64,000 bases of DNA. It comes from Filosporella fistucella. Its lineage: Eukaryota; Ascomycota; Leotiomycetes; Helotiales. The DNA is taken from contig JAQJZZ010000019.1 in NCBI GenBank assembly GCA_030077755.1, positions 1,252,501 through 1,316,500 on the forward strand, read 5' to 3'. Position 1 is the stretch's first letter, and each line of letters starts with the position of its first letter. The translations under genes and the position numbers were made by a program. The notes beneath the pieces are model-generated. The model was not told where the DNA came from, did no database searches, and was given only the letters and a program-made list of their open reading frames with translations. This document shows, piece after piece, positions 47,101 to 59,330 of this stretch.

Positions 47101-48033
47101 TCAAAAGCTGCTCACACTCTCAACCTTCCACACCCCATACTCCATCCTCGTGCAGCCTGCAAAAATTCTCTTTGCCCGCTCCGTCTGAATAGTACTTCCC
47201 ATCTCCTTCGTGTCAATTTCCTCTGAAAATTCATGCATAGCATGCCAAGTTGGTGGTGCAGTCTCTTCTGTGTTGGATAGGGAAGGCGGAAATTTCTGAT
47301 GGGAAATAATTTTAAAGCGTGTGGTACGAATATAGTGGGGAACTTTGGAAAGAAGGGAGAGGTGCTAAAGTATTTGTTAGATCTGGCGAAAATTGCAATT
47401 TGAGGTAAGAATTTGGGAATGATTCAGATGGCGAAGTTGATGAGGTGCGCACGAACTTCTTGGTTGTACCAATCACTTAGATCTTCTTCCTTGAGAGATT
47501 CACCAAGTTCAAATCCACCTGAAGCTATGAATTTGGTTTTGGTGTTACTCTCTAGATGAAGTATGTTAGCTATACTTTCTGATATCGAAATCCTAAACTT
47601 AGATTCATATAATCTGGTATCTAGCTTCTTCCAAACATTCATGGGTAAAGCCTTGTCCAATGATGGATTGTTTTTTCAATTGGAGAAGCTACTCACTCTT
47701 ATCACTTTCCGGCCACCTTTGTACCACCTCATATACCCTCATTTCGGTTTCCAGCCACCTTCTTGGATCTCGCTCTCCTAGCTCACCTGATGCAGGTTTT
47801 TGCAGTGCAGCCAAATCATCCACGGGCAAGTAAACCAAATATGGCTTTGCAGCGGCAGGATCAACATTCTTGAGTCGTTGAGCGAAATGAACGGGAGGCT
47901 GATGCGCGATGACTTCAGGGATATGAGTGTTGTCGTACCATTCCGTGAAAGTCTGTTCGGGGAGGGAGGATGGGTTGGTGATGAAGGATGTTATGTAGAG
48001 GGCTCCTGGCTTCGGTGAAAAGGACGTCGACAT
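47101..48033 (-). CDS. EthD-like / dimeric alpha-beta barrel protein
   Basis: Three exons (complement of 47101-47364, 47457-47551, 47697-48033), 231 residues. Two ferredoxin-like halves: the first with ALYITSFI and FTEWYDNTHIPEVI, the second with LSDWYNQEHLSLLSKVP, followed by PPTWHAMHEFSEE. This tandem arrangement is that of fungal EthD/stress-responsive A/B barrel proteins, whose enzymatic role is mostly unknown. Exon 3 was located by continuing the second half past a 92-nt intron; unspliced, the protein would end at 47424. No pathway context. Confidence 0.78.
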
Positions 48034-49566
48034 GAAGGCTATTGAAGTCGATATGGGGTAAGATCTGTTTTGCGATTGAGTTATCTCACAGTCTATGGGA
48101 TTTTGTTGAATATATATGACTCTGCTCGATTAATAATTATGCTTCTCTGCCAGGTGTGAGTTGGGGATAAGTGAAGTTGATTTGGAGAGATGTGATGTGG
48201 GGCCTGTCCCACCCAGATAGAGGGGAGGGGTACAATTTACAATACCCCGCTATAGGACATCAACGATGACTCTGTCACGGCATCATTCTTCAATTCACAT
48301 TTTTATGGTCTAGTATTCTACTTCTGAGGCTGAAACGATCCATATGAATCCATGATATGAAATATTATAATAATTTTCAAATTTGCGAACTTTGATTCAG
48401 GAGTCAGAAATGTAGTAGTACTACAGAAAACATAAAGTCACAATCACTTTACCATTTATCCTGAACAACAACCAAATTCCAATCATGTAATACTGAATGG
48501 TGAGAGTTAGAAAAGGTCCTCGACTGCCAGTATTCCTCCAAGACGAATACTCGAACTCTCCTAGCAAACACATCCAAATTCAAGCGCGTTCGGCAAAATC
48601 CAGCTAACACAATTCCATGAGATGAAGTCAAAGCAGGAAACAAGGAATAAACAGGAAGAAGAACCCATAGGAATAAAAATCACTGAATCTTCTTATTTCA
48701 AATGCAAATTCCTAGCCAGAATCTTCTGTGTCAAGAGTTGGACATGTTGTAAAGTGAGTTACTTCCCTTGCCTATCGCCTAACATTATCAACTTTTCCAT
48801 TGTCGTTGATGCTGTTTTCTGACGAAAGAATATATAGTGTTGTCATAAATCAAAATGTAACAAAGGACTACCATGCGGTTTCGGGCCCGAAGGGCATGAA
48901 TATGCGTGTCTACACATGAAATGTGGGAGGCGTATGGAGCGTTATTGGCAGGGAGGTTCTTCTTCAAATAATGAAGAAAAGAGGACATGAATTTGGGTAG
49001 ACGGGATTAGGATTCATTAAGCAGAGATAATTTGGAGTCTTGGATCAATAAGAGTTGCACTGAATGGCACATGGTGACTGTCCATTGATCCTTGAGAGGG
49101 AAGGTATGCAATCCATTTATCTCAATTCTTTATTTCTGCTACCCAGTGATTCAGCTGAGTTGAATTTGAATAAGGGTTGAAGAGTAATGATCAATCAGTC
49201 AGTCTCCACCAGGTTTGGATTCAGTTCGGAGTCGCTTGGTTGGGGGAAGTTATAAAAAAGAGGGAAATATAAAGCATTGGCCAAATCCCAGAGCTAATTA
49301 ATAGAATAAACGAAATCTCTCAGATTAAAGTCTTGTGAAATTAGAATAGAGAAGGTGATAATTGAAACTCAATGACACTTATATTAGAAAGAAAATGGGT
49401 CGATTCTTGGTAATTTAGATTAGAGCCTACAAAATCACCCCATTAGCCCCATGAACCAATCCAGTCCTTCTTTTAAACCTCCGATTCCTGGCACACCTCG
49501 CCGATTCTCTCTTTCCTTGTCCAGCCGACCTTTTTCTGCTCTAATCATGTCTCATCACATTCCCCC
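48034..49566. other. intergenic
   Basis: 1.53 kb, AT-rich; short open frames on both strands without coding character. Nothing supported. Confidence 0.4.
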
Positions 49567-49980
49567 TCAGAGAAGAGGCCCAGCACTCCTAACCCCAAAT
49601 CCCCACCTCGTATACACCGTCGGCAGCGCCTTATAAGTCTCCGATACCGTCCCCTCCGTAAATCTATACTCGCTCGTAATATCATGGATAATAGTGGTAA
49701 CAATTGTTACAGGAAATGAAGTCGGCTCTACTTCCTCCCAGAGAGAAGTCAGAGTCTCGGTAGTGGCGATATCGATGTGTGTTAGTTGGCCATTGGAGCC
49801 GTAGATCCCGATGCCATTTGTGGTTGTTGTGCTGGTTATGAGGGTGTGGGTTATAGGAGCGAGGGATGGAGTTGGGGTTGGAGACAGAGGAGTGAGAGAG
49901 GAAGTGGGAAGTTTGAAGGCGGATGTGAGGGAGAGGAAAAGGAGGAGGGAAGAAAGGTTGCGAGATCCGGTGAGATACAT
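49567..49980 (-). CDS. small secreted Ser/Thr-rich protein
   Basis: Intronless, 137 residues from ATG 49980. A signal peptide spans about residues 1-21 (SSLLLFLSLTSAF core), then a Pro/Ser/Thr-rich part (PTPTPSLAP) and Thr runs suggest O-mannosylation. No cysteine, no GPI-like tail. The upstream ATG at 50088 adds a Cys-containing stretch without a signal and is not chosen. Domain unknown. Confidence 0.5.
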   Translation of the reverse strand: MYLTGSRNLSSLLLFLSLTSAFKLPTSSLTPLSPTPTPSLAPITHTLITSTTTTNGIGIYGSNGQLTHIDIATTETLTSLWEEVEPTSFPVTIVTTIIHDITSEYRFTEGTVSETYKALPTVYTRWGFGVRSAGPLL

Positions 49981-51095
49981 TGTGATATGTTGAGGACTTA
50001 GTAGAGTCAAGTATGTATGACGAGAAGATCGGATAAAACAGGTTGCTGTCATAAACTTTGAAATCAAGTGGATAAAGACGAGCTTCAAGAATTAAATAAT
50101 TGACCACAGACAGACATCTTTACACTATTTAAGCAACCAAAATGCAAGCCTCTCAGACTTGAGATGTTCCCGCCTCACGTGAAATGTAGAAAATTGAAGC
50201 GAGGAAATATTAAATAATATATTACTTCCGCATGCGAATGACACTGTGACTCTCTTCTTATTTAGCCAAAATTTAAACGGATATTGACCCAAACCTTAAT
50301 TGAAGAACTTGAATTCTGGAATGTCACGCTAAAGGGGTAGAGGGGCCCAACATTCTCTGTATTATATGTAGAGTCTTCTAGCACTAAAAATCTAAAATTC
50401 TCGCGCATTAAAGAGATTTATCGTGGTAGGATGCAAGTACATCTTAGTGTAGACTTGGGAGTGAGATTGAAGAACACGTGGTAGGAAATACTTTACTCCT
50501 CGCATTGTTTCCAGCAATCCCTTACCAAACATCATGTGCAATCGTTGTACAGGAAATGTTCCATCGAAGTATATTCTCAAGAAGCGGTCCTCTATCTATC
50601 ACAAAAAAGGTTAGGTAAGTACCGAATAATTGTTTACCTATGCGCCTCAGAACCTGGAAAGGGTGTATTGTCGCCAACCTCAGTGTCTGCATTCCACCTA
50701 CAAGTGAATTACCCGAGTTCATCAAATGCGCTTAGTCAAAATGCAGAGCAAAGAATGAAGGACAATCATTTGACTGACTCAGATTCACGCTCGCGGAGAA
50801 CAATAATTTAACATGTTCGAACAAAGGAGAACAAAGACGCATTACTGCAAATGAATCACTTTCAATTAAGACAAAGAACAATCAGTTGATGTCGACGATG
50901 AGGGCTAGACTTCAATCAATTCAGAGAGCTCTTTATTAAGGTATTAATTTTCGAGATTTACTCCTATCATGCATTTCGTCGCACTTGCAAGTCGTGAATT
51001 ATCACTCAACGGGCTTCTCGTTCTTGTTCAACAAATATCGAATTTCACGAACATATTTCTCTTTCCAAGCGCACAACAGGAAAATACTAATAAAA
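49981..51095. other. intergenic
   Basis: 1.1 kb, AT-rich, no gene supported. Confidence 0.4.
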
Positions 51096-51552
51096 ATGCC
51101 CAACCAAGAGAAAGTTACAATTATTCCGGAGAGTACATTGTACGTAGAATGGTATTGCTGTAGCGTATGTTTCACCATTTCCGCCGTGTCAGTGTGCCTT
51201 CCCTATATCCATCTGACCGACCAATATAGTGCTCAACCTCAAACCACAGTACCTACTCTGGCGAGCCCAGCACATGCAGAAATAGCAGGTGTAATCATCC
51301 TAGCTGCCATCAATGTGATGAAGTCAGAGTTATGAAGGCGGTGCATTTGGGAGAGTATTGGTGTTGTTGTAAAGTTTGTCACCCTTTTTCTTGGTCCTTT
51401 TCATTCTGTTTTCAGTTTTGGAGAGGGTATCCAAAAAGGAAGAATGAAGCTAACTATACGAAAAGTGCTTTAGAAGAAACAGAGGGGCAGAGGAGATGGA
51501 AAGTGAGATTTGTAGGGAGTGTAGACACGGGAGTTGTGAGAGGTGTTTCTAG
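51096..51552 (+). CDS. small protein with two tandem WxCCxC...CxHxxCxxC modules
   Basis: Three exons (51096-51164, 51230-51373, 51466-51552) make exactly 300 nt, 99 residues. Module 1 runs from EWYCCS across the first splice into CSTSNHSTYSGEPSTC and RCNHPSCHQC; module 2 from EYWCCCK across the second splice into CFRRNRGAEE and ICRECRHGSCERCF at the end. Both introns fall at the same place, one residue before the third Cys of each module, and both are phase 0, which strongly supports the model and a duplication origin. The residues look like zinc ligands. No signal peptide. Shares module and intron position with the gene at 46053-46474. Function unknown. Confidence 0.65.
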
Positions 51553-53677
51553 GCGGCTGCAATGAGAAAGCTTGTGAATCATAAAGAGAAAATTCTTGAA
51601 CTACGAAGATTGCTTATGAATTCCTTGTGGTGTAGCAGAGAATTGTGATGGGGAATGCGATATGAAGCTAAGCAGTCCTGAATTTAGGAGAGCACTCTTG
51701 GGTAAGGCTGAAGTGAAGAGAAGGAGGAATGGGATAATCATGTCTAGCTCGAGGATCAGAATGCCATTCACAAGTATGTGTGACAATATCAGACCAAATG
51801 CTTTGTAAGCCCAGTGTATCAGGCCAGATGATAGAGCAACCTCAACGTGATCGTTGTCCTCCGCGTGAATGTATCATAAAATGACTACGTTTATTATTCT
51901 CGAGCGCAGCGAGGCTGGGGGTTTAGGGACTTGCCCCCATGAAAACGAAGGCGCATGCAGATAATCATAATGACCAATTGACAGATGGAGTCTGCCTTCC
52001 GATAGGGGCCTATGGCTTCAAAATTGAGATGCAAACGAGGACCTCGGTGTCAGACTGGCAAGGTTGAAAAGAATATACTTCGTACGTAGTAGACAGACAA
52101 CAAAAGAGACAGCGGCGGGAGAATAGAGCATTGGATGGGAAAGAAGCAGCTGATACTATAGTGCAGCCGTCGAAGTGAGCTGGAGGTCTGGCCACAGCAC
52201 AATTCCGGGTCCCATGCCATACCTTATCATGTGACAGTCACCTGATCGGTTACACTCCTATCTCTCTCTGTTGCCCCTTCCATCGCTCGGCTTCAACTCA
52301 TTCTCCATATCCGTCGAAGTCATCGGAAGTATCATCCGATCGGCAAAATGCAAACAGAGAACGGGTGGTGATGTAGTAGTATACTAGTACGAGAAGCGGG
52401 TAAGAAGAGAGAAAATGGAGAAAGGGAGCGGCACAGCACTCAAGTTCTCTGCATTAATGTGTATTAATAATATATGCAAATGTTTGAATGAGGGAGGGAT
52501 TAATATATCAGCCCGGCAGTCTGGATTTGATGCGATAGATCCATAGTGAGAGGGAGATATTTAATTTGTGCAAACACCTTATATATATTTCAACTTAATA
52601 GACGACTGAAATACTAACAATGTTTGATATATGTCCAAACAAGAATTTCTCTTGTCGTAAAAATAAGATTTAACTTCAGCACCCATCTCGATACGAGACG
52701 ATCATCTCTCTTCTCGGATGTCAGTCGAAACTCAGCTAAGGTAGCTAACCCGTTTTCAATGCATGCCGCCATGCACATCCCGGAAGTGTAAAAGTGCCAA
52801 CCCAGCCGGACTGTCATGCTGGTTAAAAATACACGAAAGTAACCAATTAGAGAAAGATGCACAGCTGATGATCGTACAAAATGGGATACGTCGGAGCGAC
52901 GACGAACGGTTTGGTGATGGAGGGACCATGTGCGAGACTAGATTGGGAAAATTTTCATTTATATGGGGTTATGAAAATTATATTGCTGTTGCTGGGTTAG
53001 CTGTTGTAAGATCGGATAGAAAGAGTTTGTTTGTTGATTTAGAGATTTAATAGATTGTTTTTATTATTCAGCTGCGGAGACTTACGTTTCTCCATGTGTG
53101 AATGCAGCCGTTGAAATGCGAAGCAGATGAATGAATTCTTGTGTTGGATCAGGGGCTGAATGAACCACTGGGCACGGTGAGTGGTCCCTTCTGGCCCGCT
53201 TGGGTACTTGGCTAGGGTTTCCAGGTACCTATTCAAGTACCTACTAGCCACTATAAGGTAAGTACCCAGTCCGCTCACCTCAGTATCCATCCGTACCCAC
53301 AGGGCTGGAACGCCCGGTCTAAGAAGCGCAAGGGCAGTGACTGCAGTCAGCCCACCAACACCAAACCACAAAGAGCCAAACCGTCACACTGACTCTGCCC
53401 GCCTGTACTCGATCAGATCAACCAACACGAGATGTGATATGACTTGATGTGTTGCTGAGCTGGCTGTGAGGTGAGTGTCAGCCGAACGAGAATCTGACAA
53501 CCTCCTTTGATCTTTTCTTTTCTTTTCTCTATCACTCTCTTCTCGCCCTCTCTACTATCTATCTATCTATCTACAGTACCTATCCAGCTATCTATATCCT
53601 CAGATGTCTTGATTGCATCTACTCTATCCACTTACCTACTCCACCACCTTTAAATGCCTTGACCACCTACACCCACC
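51553..53677. other. intergenic; TATC microsatellite at 53553-53573
   Basis: 2.1 kb. GTACCT/TACCTA words at 53205-53270, then a pyrimidine-rich leader with a tetranucleotide array just before the glycosyltransferase. Frames at 52614-53050 are not convincing. Confidence 0.45.
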
Positions 53678-54790
53678 ATGCTCCTCCCAAACCGACCCTC
53701 GTCTTTCAAGGCTATCACCTCTGTCGGCCTCATCTGCCTCTTCATCTTCTTCACATTTAACTACTTTATCTGGGGCTCCGACCGCACATTCCTCCCCTTC
53801 TCTCCACCTGCATGCGTTCCCTCGACCGTCATCATTCCCTCCGCTCTCGAACCCGCCGTCACAGTAACGCAAACACTTCCACCTCTCGTCGCACCCTCCG
53901 CATCTCCCATTACCATCACCGCAACAGCCGTTCAAACACAGACCGAAACCGTCGTCGCAACTCCTGCACATACAGCGACGCATACCGCTATTCCAGAGAA
54001 ATTATGGTATAAACTTGGTCCGAAAGGTTTGTCGAACGACGCAAGAGGCTGGATCGATTCATGTCTCAAGAAAAACCCCGAATTCAGACATGAATTCCTC
54101 ACCGACGCTTCCGGAGACCACTATGTTCAAGAATACTTTGCGCATCGTCCGGAGTTGGTAGATACATATCTGCAACTCAACATACCCATTCTCAAAGCCG
54201 ATTTTCTGCGCTATCTGATACTATTTGCCGAAGGAGGAATATGGAGCGATTTGGATGTGTCTTGCGAGGAAGTCGAGATCAAGAAATGGATACCGGATGA
54301 GCATAAGAAGGAGACAGCAATCGTCGTTGGATTGGAGTTTGATTGGAAATGGGAGGATGATAATTTCCTACACAGCCAATTTGCCAGTTGGATGATTATG
54401 GCCAAGCCAAATAATCTACACATGGGCGTGGTAATCCAGGATATTATAGATGGTGTGCGCGACAAGGCTAAGGAAAACAATGTCAAGATATCGGAATTGA
54501 CGACAAAGATGGTGGGAGAGGTGGTTGATATTACAGGACCGAAGAGGATGACAAGGAGTATTGTTAAGAGTCTGGAGGGAGTATTACAGACTACGATTGA
54601 TGATCGGAATATTTCTCAATTGCGAGAACCAAGACGCTTTGCGGATGTGTTGATATTACCTGGGAATTCATTTGCCGCTAGTCAGAATGGGTATCCAGAG
54701 GATGAGGGACCGAAATTGGTAACCCATCATTATGCTGGGACCTGGAAGAACGAGAATGGAGGAGAGATGGCGAAGAGGTGGTTTGCTTGA
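53678..54790 (+). CDS. GT32 OCH1-like glycosyltransferase
   Basis: Intronless, 370 residues. Type II Golgi topology: a short cytosolic tail, one membrane anchor at about residues 12-31 (VGLICLFIFFTFNYF core), then a Pro/Thr/Val-rich stem. The catalytic domain has LKADFLRYLILFAEGGIWSD leading to DLDVS, the DxD motif that binds the metal and sugar nucleotide in GT32 enzymes. Relatives start outer-chain mannose on N-glycans or act on glycolipids. The start codon follows a long pyrimidine-rich leader. Confidence 0.88.
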   Translation: MLLPNRPSSFKAITSVGLICLFIFFTFNYFIWGSDRTFLPFSPPACVPSTVIIPSALEPAVTVTQTLPPLVAPSASPITITATAVQTQTETVVATPAHTATHTAIPEKLWYKLGPKGLSNDARGWIDSCLKKNPEFRHEFLTDASGDHYVQEYFAHRPELVDTYLQLNIPILKADFLRYLILFAEGGIWSDLDVSCEEVEIKKWIPDEHKKETAIVVGLEFDWKWEDDNFLHSQFASWMIMAKPNNLHMGVVIQDIIDGVRDKAKENNVKISELTTKMVGEVVDITGPKRMTRSIVKSLEGVLQTTIDDRNISQLREPRRFADVLILPGNSFAASQNGYPEDEGPKLVTHHYAGTWKNENGGEMAKRWFA

Positions 54791-55909
54791 GGAGAGATGT
54801 GTGTGTATATGACTCTTGGATATGGTACCTCATTGTCGTTGCAATGTCGCCCGACTGCTGGAAAAATGAACCACGAAGTCCATCGTTTTCAATCGGCAGC
54901 ATCTCATCGAAAGATCGCAACACCGCCTCAGTCTACCACAACATCTCGATACTATCTTAAACTCGCATTCCCTACTTCGATCTCCCGCACTGCCCGCCTC
55001 GTATCTCCTCACCATCCGCACTACTCTTTGACCAACCAATTGGCTCTGATACCTCACTCTATACTCGAAATTCTACTTCTCCCAACCCGGCTCAACTACC
55101 AGTCAACCCACTTTACCTCATCCGAGCCTTGACTTTGAGACGTCAACATACTAGAGGTCTCTGAATCAGCAGCTATGTAATTATACAAGCACAATCACAA
55201 CACGAAAGAAAACCACAGGATAGGTCCCTGCACTTGCATTTTGGGCATAAACAAACAGGCGTTTATGAGAAGGGAAATGGCGTTATATGAGGCTCGATTT
55301 GGTTTTGAACAAAAATTCCTATCGAGAAAAACGATCGGGGATTTAAAATTTGGGATCTATATCTTGTGAGAACATGGGTCATGAGAATAGGAATTCATGA
55401 TCCGAGATGCACCTGGATTGGCAAAATATGAGGGAAAGGATATAGGGATTTGCATGACAATGCTTTCGGCGTCCGAGGTATGTGTGGGAATCACCGCGTT
55501 GATGTCGGGCCAAAAAGCAAATAGAGGAGCGTATAAGGGATAAATGGATTTTGTATGAGGATTATTAGTGTAGCCTATCTTAATATTGGATATACGATCC
55601 AGATTCTATTGAACTTTCATTTCACAGCGATCGTTCAAACACCTTCCAAGATACCACTCCTTGCAACGTCCTAAAACCCTAGTAGCGTTACTAAAGAGAT
55701 TCTATACACAGCCTCCTCCCCCTCAATGTTTGATTCTCAACAGTCTCAGAAGAAGTTGCTCATGTGATGGAATCCCGAGATGGTCCCCGAGACACCCGGG
55801 CATTATCTTGAGGGATAACTGATATCTCAATTACTTGAGACCGAACACGCCGCTTTCACATTCCCATATTGATTAATTCAGACTTGAGAAAGTACTTTGA
55901 GTCTCTCAG
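54791..55909. other. intergenic
   Basis: 1.1 kb downstream of the glycosyltransferase; the open frame at 54797-55132 is probably 3' UTR. Nothing else supported. Confidence 0.4.
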
Positions 55910-58273
55910 ATGGCTCCGAATTTCGAGCCCCGTTTTCTGGGAGAGTTCAAGAGACAACGGGCTAGGTTACTTGTGAGAGTAAGTGCTTTTGGGGCTTGGT
56001 CGTTTGTAATTACGAGTAAGATCAGAGTTTGCTAACATCTTTTTAGGCTCATCTCAAGATCTTGGAGTTATTCAAGACGCTGCAACAGCAAGTTGAAGAA
56101 GCACGAGTTGAGCTATGGTTTCCACGCGAGGAGGGGGAGCTATCTCGATGTAGGTTTATGAATATCTTTCTTGCGCCTGCTGAGGTCAGATATGTGTTAT
56201 ACTTGGAACTGCTGTCTAAATGGGAGATGTTGAAGAATTGCCTCTGCCTCCATGGTTAGTGAACCTACCTTGAAATCTCTAGTTTCAAGAGCAACTCAAT
56301 GACACTTGAAAGGTCTAGCAGTACTGAGGAAAATTGCTAATCCTTTAATTGGGATGTTGCTATCACGTTACACGCTCATATGCTCTCACCCCTCCGTTTC
56401 TATGCAGACATTAAACGACATAGTTGGAATCTAAATCCCACTCGACTACGTTTCCCGCTTGGAAGACTCGCTGCTTTGACTCTAAACGATGAGTGGAGTG
56501 ATCCTGACTCCGAGGGATCTTGGAACTCATTATACCCCTCGCTACCATATCAGATATGGAATCAGGATGGACATTCAATACCTATACCTTAGACCATTCA
56601 AGGAATATATCCTTGTCTATTCTGTGGCGCGACACCTGACGTCAAAATAGCTGATTAGATGCATTTTCGACTAGATAGAGATTGAGATTCGATAATCTGA
56701 AATTCGATTATTGTGTTAGTGCTATCAATATCAATCGTCTGCTTGAAGGAGATAGCCATACCTTCTTCAAAGCAGAGATTCTCAATTTTCGAAAAGACGC
56801 AAGAGAATGCTGAAGATCGGAAAAGAATCTCAAGGAATTCAAGGGTATCAATTTGGAATCAGGTACAAACTCCGGTTTCGAAGTCGTAGCGACATATATC
56901 GAAGTATGGCTGTCCTGCCAAGAGCCTATCATAAGAATCCCAAAAGAACCTATTCGGAAAGCGAAAGAATATCCTATACCATTCGAGGAGTTCTTACGGA
57001 GTATCTCAATAATCCACCCGGCGTTCTGGAAAGCCTACGCGAGTACCGTCTGGCCCGACTTTAGTCTCGATTTAATCGATGCGGTGAAACGTCAACGAGT
57101 CTTTACCAAAAGAATGTGCGCAGATCCCCCAGCTGATTTGGTGGCTTCTCAAATACAGTATCTGAAATTTATGTTTTTGTTGAAAGAAACGAGTAATATG
57201 CTTGTGCCGACAGCAGATATTGATATCTTTTGGCATACACATCAGCTTCTGGGGGATGCCGCCTATCATACTTCTTGTCTCGAGAATATTGGGAAAATCA
57301 TTGATCATGATGATAATTTGAGTGCAGCAAGACTTGAAGAGGGTAGGAGCTCAACTTGTGACGCTTGGAGTAATGTCTTCGGTGAGCAGTACTCCGCAGA
57401 TACAAACACTTCCTCAACGCAAGATAAGGAAGACGAGCAATATCTGAAATTGCAGCAATATCTATCAGTTTTCAACAAGGGCTTTGATGCCCAACGCACC
57501 GAGAAACATGCAGAAATCAATATCAATCTCCTCGCACGGTTCGAAAGGGCCAAGGCATCACTCGATCGTGACTTGTATTCGTAATCCGCCTTACTCACTC
57601 GCTGGAACCTTCTTCACACACCCAACATCCCTCCTCCTTCAAACGCAGAGTCCAAATCCTTCAACAAATTACAACCTATCGTCCGAATCCGGGCCTTAAG
57701 GGAGAATATGCATCACAAGAAACAAATCAAAACCGTACGCTCAAGAATGAAAAAAATACGGAAGGAATTACAGAGGAATATTAAATACCACGTCGCTTTT
57801 ACGCAAGGTACCTTAAATGCGATACAGACAGTTGAAGAAGAGAGGATAAAAGATTTGTATCCTATTATTAAAAATTCGGAGTATCATAAAGAAAGTATCG
57901 CTCTTGAAGAGACGGCTAGGTTTTGTACCTATATAGGGAGAGACAACCCCACCACTACAAACCAAACCTCTAGCGATCCCAGGAAAAGAATCAGGGAAAT
58001 AATCACTCTCTCCCTAGGCACCAGCCTATCTCTGATTATGACCGCAACAGAAGAAATGAATGGTGGATCCCTCCTCCTATTCCCAAGCCAGAAACCACGA
58101 GACATACGTATGAAGCAAAAGGGTATACATATACATATGATGTTGAATCTAATGTCAAGACGGCTTGTGCTTCGTCGGGATTTAGTTGGGGGATATACCC
58201 TGGGAATCATGGGGAGTGGACGGGTTGGAATGGAGGAGGTGGTGCTGGGGATTCGGGAGGGGATGGTGGGTGA
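55910..58273 (+). pseudogene. glycine-rich-domain protein (GRDP-like) gene with several lesions
   Basis: The order of a fungal GRDP-like protein (PF07173 type) can be followed through the region. ATG 55910 opens exon 55910-55978, then 56047-56254 with a helical start. The first domain NWDVAITLHAHMLSPLRFY is one base out of frame with what precedes it at about 56348-56352. A Cys-pair piece (PCLFCGATPDV) ends at TAG 56656. A third piece is stopped by TGA near 56807. The second domain (56853-57584) holds TADIDIFWHTHQL, and a Gly-rich tail ends at TGA 58271-58273. At least three independent lesions make a functional product unlikely. Confidence 0.65.
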
Positions 58274-58642
58274 GGTTTTGGGATAGGAGGAGAGATTGGG
58301 GTTGTTTTGATGGGCTGTGGGAACTTGAAATTTTGTCCAGCTTCAGGAATGAATGGATTGTTTTGCTATCGAGAGGTAAGGCGGCTGTTGATTTGTTAGT
58401 AGTTATCGTGAGAAGTATGAATTTGCAGAAATGAGAATGGAGCGGAAGAATGGTAAGGAAAAGCTGGAAGTTCGAACGAGTATGTTTTTCTGGGTGGAGA
58501 CTCGTTTGGAGACTCAGACTACCATCGGTCGAAAAAATTCATGCCCAGTTCCAACGTGGGACGTAACGGTTCGAGGGAATTAAGAAGAGTCAAGGATCTA
58601 AATATAGAAATTGGCTCGAGAATACTTCAGGAATTTACTCAC
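58274..58642. other. intergenic
   Basis: About 370 bp between two pseudogenes; no gene seen. Confidence 0.35.
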
Positions 58643-59330
58643 CAATTCCTGTTGGGGTAGCAACTTGATAGCTTGTGCCACGCTCCTTGAAATCGTCGAG
58701 AATAGTCTTCAAAGTAAAGTTTTCCCGCACCCACCTGCACGAGTGAGAAATACGTTCTCCCTCGACGTACCAATTCCAAAACCATTAGTTGCTCTGCTGT
58801 AAGCTGAATATTATTTTCTCGTATGCGTACAGCTGGTTCATCTTCAACTGGGGAGGACATCACAATGTCTTGATAGTAATCACTTCCTCGTGATGTGGGA
58901 GGGTTTGATGGAGGTGGATACTACTTTCGCTGTTTCCCAGGCGCAATATTGGCTTCAGAACCGCCCAGATCGACGAAGAAAGCATTCCACTTCGAACTTG
59001 TAATGTTCTCGTCCATATTTTCAGCTATACAAATTTCAGTCTTCCATCCCCAAGCTCACTGATACAAAACATACCGTTTTTCTTTTCGAGAGTGGAACCT
59101 CGATTTCCTGATGCCGGTTCACCGAATTGTCTGGGCTCGCCTGATTGAAGTTGGCCCTCAGATAAGTATTTTCCCCATGCTTTTCCTGCCTGTTCCTTGG
59201 AATGGTACCCTTGGTAATCTTGCCCACTATATCTATGGACCTGAGCATTACATTCTTTTTCAGAACAGTACAGGCTAGGCATCTTGCTATTCTTCACAAC
59301 ATATGCCTCCTTTCTCGCTTTCTTCGCCAT
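58643..59330 (-). pseudogene. PIF1-like helicase remnant with RNase H1-type N-terminal domain
   Basis: The first exon (from ATG 59330) encodes an RNase H1 N-terminal / viroplasmin-like domain: KKARKEAYVVKNSKMPSLYC, then ECNAQVHRYSGQDYQGYHS. A middle piece has an in-frame TAG after GKQRK. The last piece (58643-58863) begins NNIQLTAEQLMVLELV, and its Walker A (LTRAGGCGKT) and the following DDFKERGTSYQVATPTGIG are each displaced by one base. Nothing resembling helicase motifs Ia-VI follows, so it is truncated as well as broken. Intact fungal PIF1-family proteins with this N-terminal domain are known. Confidence 0.7.

Noticed and set aside
54797..55132. Open frame after the glycosyltransferase
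   Set aside because: No start context, no domain, pyrimidine-rich; better explained as 3' UTR and spacer.
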